From contig JAITPZ010000241.1 in NCBI GenBank assembly GCA_031289165.1, positions 1-7,479 on the forward strand: a stretch of DNA of 7,479 nt. Direction: 5' to 3'. The stretch is from Synergistaceae bacterium (lineage in GTDB: Bacteria > Synergistota > Synergistia > Synergistales > Aminobacteriaceae). How positions within the stretch are numbered: position 1 is the stretch's first letter; every line of letters starts with the position of its first letter. Under the pieces are notes generated by a model. It was not told the origin of the DNA, ran no database searches, and was given only the letters and a program-made list of their open reading frames with translations. The translations under genes were made by a program, and so were the position numbers. Of the stretch, positions 5,524-7,479 are shown piece after piece.

Positions 5524-5567
5524 CAAGGGGTCCATGACCCCTTGCGGAGTCTGAGGCGGAGCCTCAG
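5524..5567. repeat. Pair of REP-like palindromes after the binding-protein gene
   Basis: CAAGGGGTC-CAT-GACCCCTTG (5524-5544) is a perfect 9-bp hairpin and CTGAGGC-GGA-GCCTCAG (5551-5567) a perfect 7-bp hairpin, six bases apart, starting seven bases after the stop of the binding-protein gene. No T-run follows, so they are more likely REP-type repeats or mRNA-stabilising hairpins protecting the 3' end of the binding-protein message than terminators. Confidence 0.65.
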
Positions 5568-5573
5568 TATCTT

Positions 5574-6578
5574 TTACCTGCCCTGGAGGGTGTCGGTGAA
5601 CTTTTTGATCAGGGCTTCCTTGTTGGCCATCATTTCGAGGTAGTTGATCTTTATGGCGCGCTTCAGGGCGTCGCCGGCCTCGGGAAGCATGAACTCCTCG
5701 GGCTTTTTAACGTCCGTGCGCACGGACAGGGTGCCCTCACCGGCGATGAGCACCTGTGCTTCATAGGAGAGCAGGTAGTCCACGAACTTTTTGGCCGCCT
5801 CGACGTTGGGGCCGCCTTTGAAAATGGCGATGGGGCTTGGGGCCATCAGGAGCTCCGGGGGATAGTAAAGGGCGATGTGGGCGCCCTTGGAGATCTTGTC
5901 GTTGGTGATGTAGTCGACGGCGAGGCTTGCCGCCAGCTCGCCGGACGCGGTGTCGTCCACCACCTGGCCGGACCCTTTGCCGATGCGGGCCTGGTTGGCG
6001 CGGAGTTTGTCGAAGAACTCCCACCCGAACTGTTTTTCCAGCAGGGCCACGCTCATGTAGGAGGTGCCGGAGAGGGCCGGGTCGGCGATGCCGAAGGCGC
6101 CCTTATACTCGGGTTTGAAGAGGTCGCTCCACTGTTCGGGCGGCGTCTTGATCAGGTCGGTGTTGATGGCGATGCCGAGGGTTCCCAGGCGGGCCGCCGT
6201 GAAGTATCCCTCGTAGTCGTCGAAGGGGTTCAGAATTTCTTTAATCAGCGGGGTCTCGTATTTTTCGAGGATGCCCTCCTGCTTCATGCTGTAGAAGTCC
6301 GGCACCTCGCTGGTCCAGATGACGTCCGCCAGAATCTTTCCGCTCTCCCGCTCGGCCGCGATCTTTGCCATGAGCTTGCCCGCGCCCGCCGACTGGTAAT
6401 CGACGGCGACGTCGGGATATTTTTTATTGAAGCCCTCGACGATCCCCCCGATGAGGGATTCCTTCATGGACGTGTAGATGATGAGGCTTTCCTTTGCCGC
6501 CGCGCTCCCGACCATTCCCAGAGTCAGAACCAGGCCGAGAACCACGGCCGTCATGATACGAACACGAGTACTGCGCAT
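5574..6578 (-). CDS. Periplasmic solute-binding protein of an iron-type ABC importer
   Basis: 334 aa. ATG at 6576-6578 with GGGAGGA seven bases upstream. Residues 1-28 are a Sec signal peptide (MRSTRVR, hydrophobic core, GSAAA before KESL), with no lipobox, so a soluble periplasmic protein is expected. The mature part starts with SLIIYTSMKESL and has the pattern of family 1 binding proteins related to FbpA/AfuA (DVIWTSEVPDFY around 85-96, GTLGIAINTDLIK around 132-144, ADPALSGTSYMS around 165-176, APSPIAIFKGGPNVEAAKKFVDYLL around 246-270). It delivers substrate to the permease at 2545-4344. Ferric-iron binding members usually show adjacent tyrosines near the second hinge; here the comparable place reads ASLAVDYITND (217-227), a single Tyr, with a YY at 238-239 instead. 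Substrate could be ferric iron, a phosphorylated sugar, a phosphonate or another anion. Confidence 0.92.
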   Translation of the reverse strand: MRSTRVRIMTAVVLGLVLTLGMVGSAAAKESLIIYTSMKESLIGGIVEGFNKKYPDVAVDYQSAGAGKLMAKIAAERESGKILADVIWTSEVPDFYSMKQEGILEKYETPLIKEILNPFDDYEGYFTAARLGTLGIAINTDLIKTPPEQWSDLFKPEYKGAFGIADPALSGTSYMSVALLEKQFGWEFFDKLRANQARIGKGSGQVVDDTASGELAASLAVDYITNDKISKGAHIALYYPPELLMAPSPIAIFKGGPNVEAAKKFVDYLLSYEAQVLIAGEGTLSVRTDVKKPEEFMLPEAGDALKRAIKINYLEMMANKEALIKKFTDTLQGR

Positions 6579-6656
6579 AACAGAGTCCTCCCTTCAAATA
6601 TTGCCGCCGTAATATCGAAACTCCCCGCGCGAGGTGAAAATCCCCGCATATCACGC

Positions 6657-6673
6657 AAATGATACCATAATTT
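6657..6673. promoter_or_regulatory. Near-palindrome over the operon promoter, candidate operator
   Basis: AAATGATACCATAATTT: seven-base half sites around a 3-base centre, six of seven positions symmetric. It covers the predicted -10 of the transport operon. The regulator is unknown; the AT-rich symmetry would be compatible with a Fur-like repressor but is not a recognisable consensus Fur box. Confidence 0.35.
6659..6667 (-). promoter_or_regulatory. Extended -10 promoter of the ABC operon
   Basis: Minus-strand TGGTATCAT: TATCAT (6659-6664; 5 of 6 matches) with TGn extension. No clear -35 at 17 bases. Predicted start near 6652 leaves a leader of about 73 nt before the binding-protein ATG. The operon could also receive read-through from the toxin-antitoxin genes upstream, since no terminator is seen between 6744 and 6668. 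Confidence 0.45.
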
Positions 6674-6743
6674 GAACATTGCCGCGTTGGTTTTGCGACG
6701 GATTGGAACGCCGGGCCTCCGATACGCGCAGGGGGCTGCGGCG

Positions 6744-7007
6744 TTAAGCAGCGTAATGTCCCTTGCAGGAGATAATCCGCAAATTCTGTTTTTCATCAGT
6801 GATATAAATAAGCCGGTGAGTCTCGTCAATGCGGCGGCTATACGCTTTCAGATTTCTCAGGACTTCAGGCTTCCCAATTCCCTCCATGAGACCGTTCCTT
6901 TGAATATCTCTAATCAATATATTGATACGGTTGAAGATTTTTCTATCCACCGTTAACCATTCCAGATATTGCTCCCAGGCTTTGTTTGAAAAGCTCAGGC
7001 TATCCAT
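6744..7007 (-). CDS. yoeB: YoeB/Txe-family toxin, ribosome-dependent mRNA endonuclease
   Basis: 87 aa, the usual YoeB size. Alignment by eye with E. coli YoeB holds across the length: FSNKAWEQYLEWLTVDRK at the N-terminus, INILIRDIQRN, GKPEVLRNLKAYSRRI and ETHRLIY, ending CKGHYAA. The known catalytic residues of YoeB, Glu46, Arg65 and His83 with the terminal Tyr84, correspond to Glu48, Arg65, His84 and Tyr85, so the enzyme looks intact. YoeB family toxins cleave mRNA in the ribosomal A site. The ATG at 7005-7007 lies inside the end of the upstream antitoxin gene (8-nt overlap) and has only a weak ribosome binding site, consistent with translational coupling. Confidence 0.92.
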   Translation of the reverse strand: MDSLSFSNKAWEQYLEWLTVDRKIFNRINILIRDIQRNGLMEGIGKPEVLRNLKAYSRRIDETHRLIYITDEKQNLRIISCKGHYAA

Positions 7008-7155
7008 TCTTTATCCATTCTTCCCATTCCGCAAAAGTCATACTTACGACTTCACCTCTTTCATGTTGCCGTACTGACTCTTCCAACATCGCCATATACT
7101 CGGCGTTCCGGCGGGCTTTCGCCTCTTCGGCGGTTTTCATGGCTATCGTGGTCAT
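7000..7155 (-). CDS. Short antitoxin partner of the YoeB-type toxin, 51 aa
   Basis: 51 aa from the ATG at 7153-7155; AGGAG lies eight bases upstream. An in-frame ATG at 7159-7161 is too close to that site and is less likely. Sequence pattern: a charged helix (AMKTAEEAKARRNAEYMAM) followed by LEESVRQHERGEVVSMTFAEWEEWIKNG, reminiscent of the C-terminal toxin-binding part of RelB/YefM-type antitoxins (hydrophobic spots followed by GxVV and a Trp/Glu-rich tail). It lacks the usual N-terminal DNA-binding domain of YefM (typically 80-90 aa), so autorepression would need another factor. Assignment rests mainly on position, size, overlap and this pattern. Confidence 0.75.
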   Translation of the reverse strand: MTTIAMKTAEEAKARRNAEYMAMLEESVRQHERGEVVSMTFAEWEEWIKNG

Positions 7156-7176
7156 TTTCATCACTCCTTTGTGGAG

Positions 7177-7185
7177 ATTATAACA
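7177..7185 (-). promoter_or_regulatory. Extended -10 promoter of the toxin-antitoxin pair
   Basis: Minus-strand TGTTATAAT: perfect TATAAT (7177-7182) with TGn extension. It is bracketed by an inverted repeat TTTGT (7168-7172) and ACAAA (7183-7187), spaced 10 bases, a possible operator. No -35 recognised. Confidence 0.55.
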
Positions 7186-7242
7186 AATCTGTCGTCTGCG
7201 CCCCCTCTTCCTTCAACGCTTCATGTTGCCGCGGATTTTTTG

Positions 7243-7248
7243 TATAAT
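7243..7248 (+). promoter_or_regulatory. -10 box of the rightward Rpn-type gene
   Basis: Perfect TATAAT after a run of T, 37 bases upstream of the ATG at 7286. The -35 (TTCATG, 7220-7225, spacer 17) is weak. It is divergent from the toxin-antitoxin promoter. Confidence 0.4.
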
Positions 7249-7285
7249 GAGTATGCCGGTGGGTGGATATTGACGGAGGACGGAT

Positions 7286-7479
7286 ATGATGAACAGCGAG
7301 ACATACAGTATCATCGACGTGGGCGACAACAGAATCAACAGGCTCAACGACCGGTTCGCGAAGTACCTTCTCACGGGGCCGCGCAGCAAACCCATCCTGA
7401 TCGACTTTATAAACGACGCGCTTCTCCTCGAGGGCGACGAGAGAATAGTGGACCTGACGCTCATTTCCGGCGAGCTTGT
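7286..7479 (+). CDS. Rpn-family PD-(D/E)XK nuclease/putative transposase (N-terminal part, runs off the window)
   Basis: 64 codons are visible. ATG at 7286-7288 with GGAGGA at 7275-7280, five bases upstream; the adjacent ATG at 7289 is an equally good alternative. The protein reads MMNSETYSIIDVGDNRI, then NRLNDRFAKYLLTGPRSKPI, then LIDFINDALLLEGDERIVDL. The combination of a D-R/S-F-x-K-Y-L motif, a conserved helix LxxFxNxxL and a following I-x-D-L strand is typical of the N-terminus of Rpn/PDDEXK_2 proteins, which are recombination-promoting nucleases or transposase-like. The catalytic core lies beyond the window edge, so integrity cannot be judged. Confidence 0.75.
   Translation, partial: MMNSETYSIIDVGDNRINRLNDRFAKYLLTGPRSKPILIDFINDALLLEGDERIVDLTLISGEL

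Noticed and set aside
7061..7231. Shared TCATGTTGCCG at 7061-7071 and 7221-7231
   Set aside because: An 11-bp match, one copy inside the antitoxin gene and one intergenic, with no extended similarity; probably chance.
7213..7464. 83-codon minus-strand frame opposite the Rpn-type gene
   Set aside because: The plus strand has a strong ribosome binding site and a recognisable Rpn N-terminus; the minus frame has neither.

Overview
This window comes from a GC-rich, most likely Gram-negative bacterium. The coding regions are GC-biased, most genes have strong GGAGG-type ribosome binding sites, and there is a periplasmic solute-binding protein with a Sec signal peptide and an ABC operon whose closest general relatives are ferric-iron type importers. 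I cannot name the species; a GC-rich anaerobe such as a member of Synergistota would fit, but that is a guess from style, not a demonstrated placement.

Layout. (1) 1-351, minus strand: start of a secreted Sel1-repeat (TPR-like) protein that runs off the left edge, with its promoter at 448-476. (2) 559-1439: no ordinary gene, but two diverged direct copies (559-899 and 1049-1439) of a 340-390 bp element. Both copies keep a bidirectional terminator-type hairpin at the left end, a long-range inverted repeat (GGGAGCTTGCCCTG / CAGGGCTGACTCCC), an internal 12-13 bp hairpin with a compensatory base-pair change between copies, a 39-bp block that is identical in both, and an extended -10 promoter at the right end firing leftward. 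Copy 1 also encodes, on the plus strand behind a good ribosome binding site, a 44-residue peptide with an Arg/Lys-rich N-terminus and a hydrophobic C-terminal helix; the matching frame is broken in copy 2. This is the most interesting part of the window: a tandem structured-RNA element, possibly a type I toxin-antitoxin-like locus or a pair of sRNA genes.

(3) 1449-6578, minus strand: a four-gene ABC importer operon transcribed in the order solute-binding protein (6578-5574), ATPase (5443-4346), fused two-domain permease (4344-2545), second ATPase (2534-1449). The last three genes are packed with 1 and 10 nt gaps. The 130-bp gap after the binding protein holds REP-like hairpins and an attenuator/terminator just upstream of the first ATPase, which would give more binding protein than membrane complex. 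One fused permease with two different ATPases suggests an asymmetric ATPase heterodimer; the second ATPase has a non-canonical LSGGG signature. The permease N-terminus carries an in-frame duplicated 20-bp GC-rich repeat.

(4) 6744-7155, minus strand: a toxin-antitoxin pair, a YoeB/Txe-type mRNA endonuclease preceded by a very short (51 aa) antitoxin overlapping it by 8 nt. (5) 7286-7479, plus strand, divergent: the start of an Rpn-type PD-(D/E)XK nuclease/transposase gene that runs off the right edge. Regions 2, 4 and 5 look like accessory DNA flanking a conventional transport operon.
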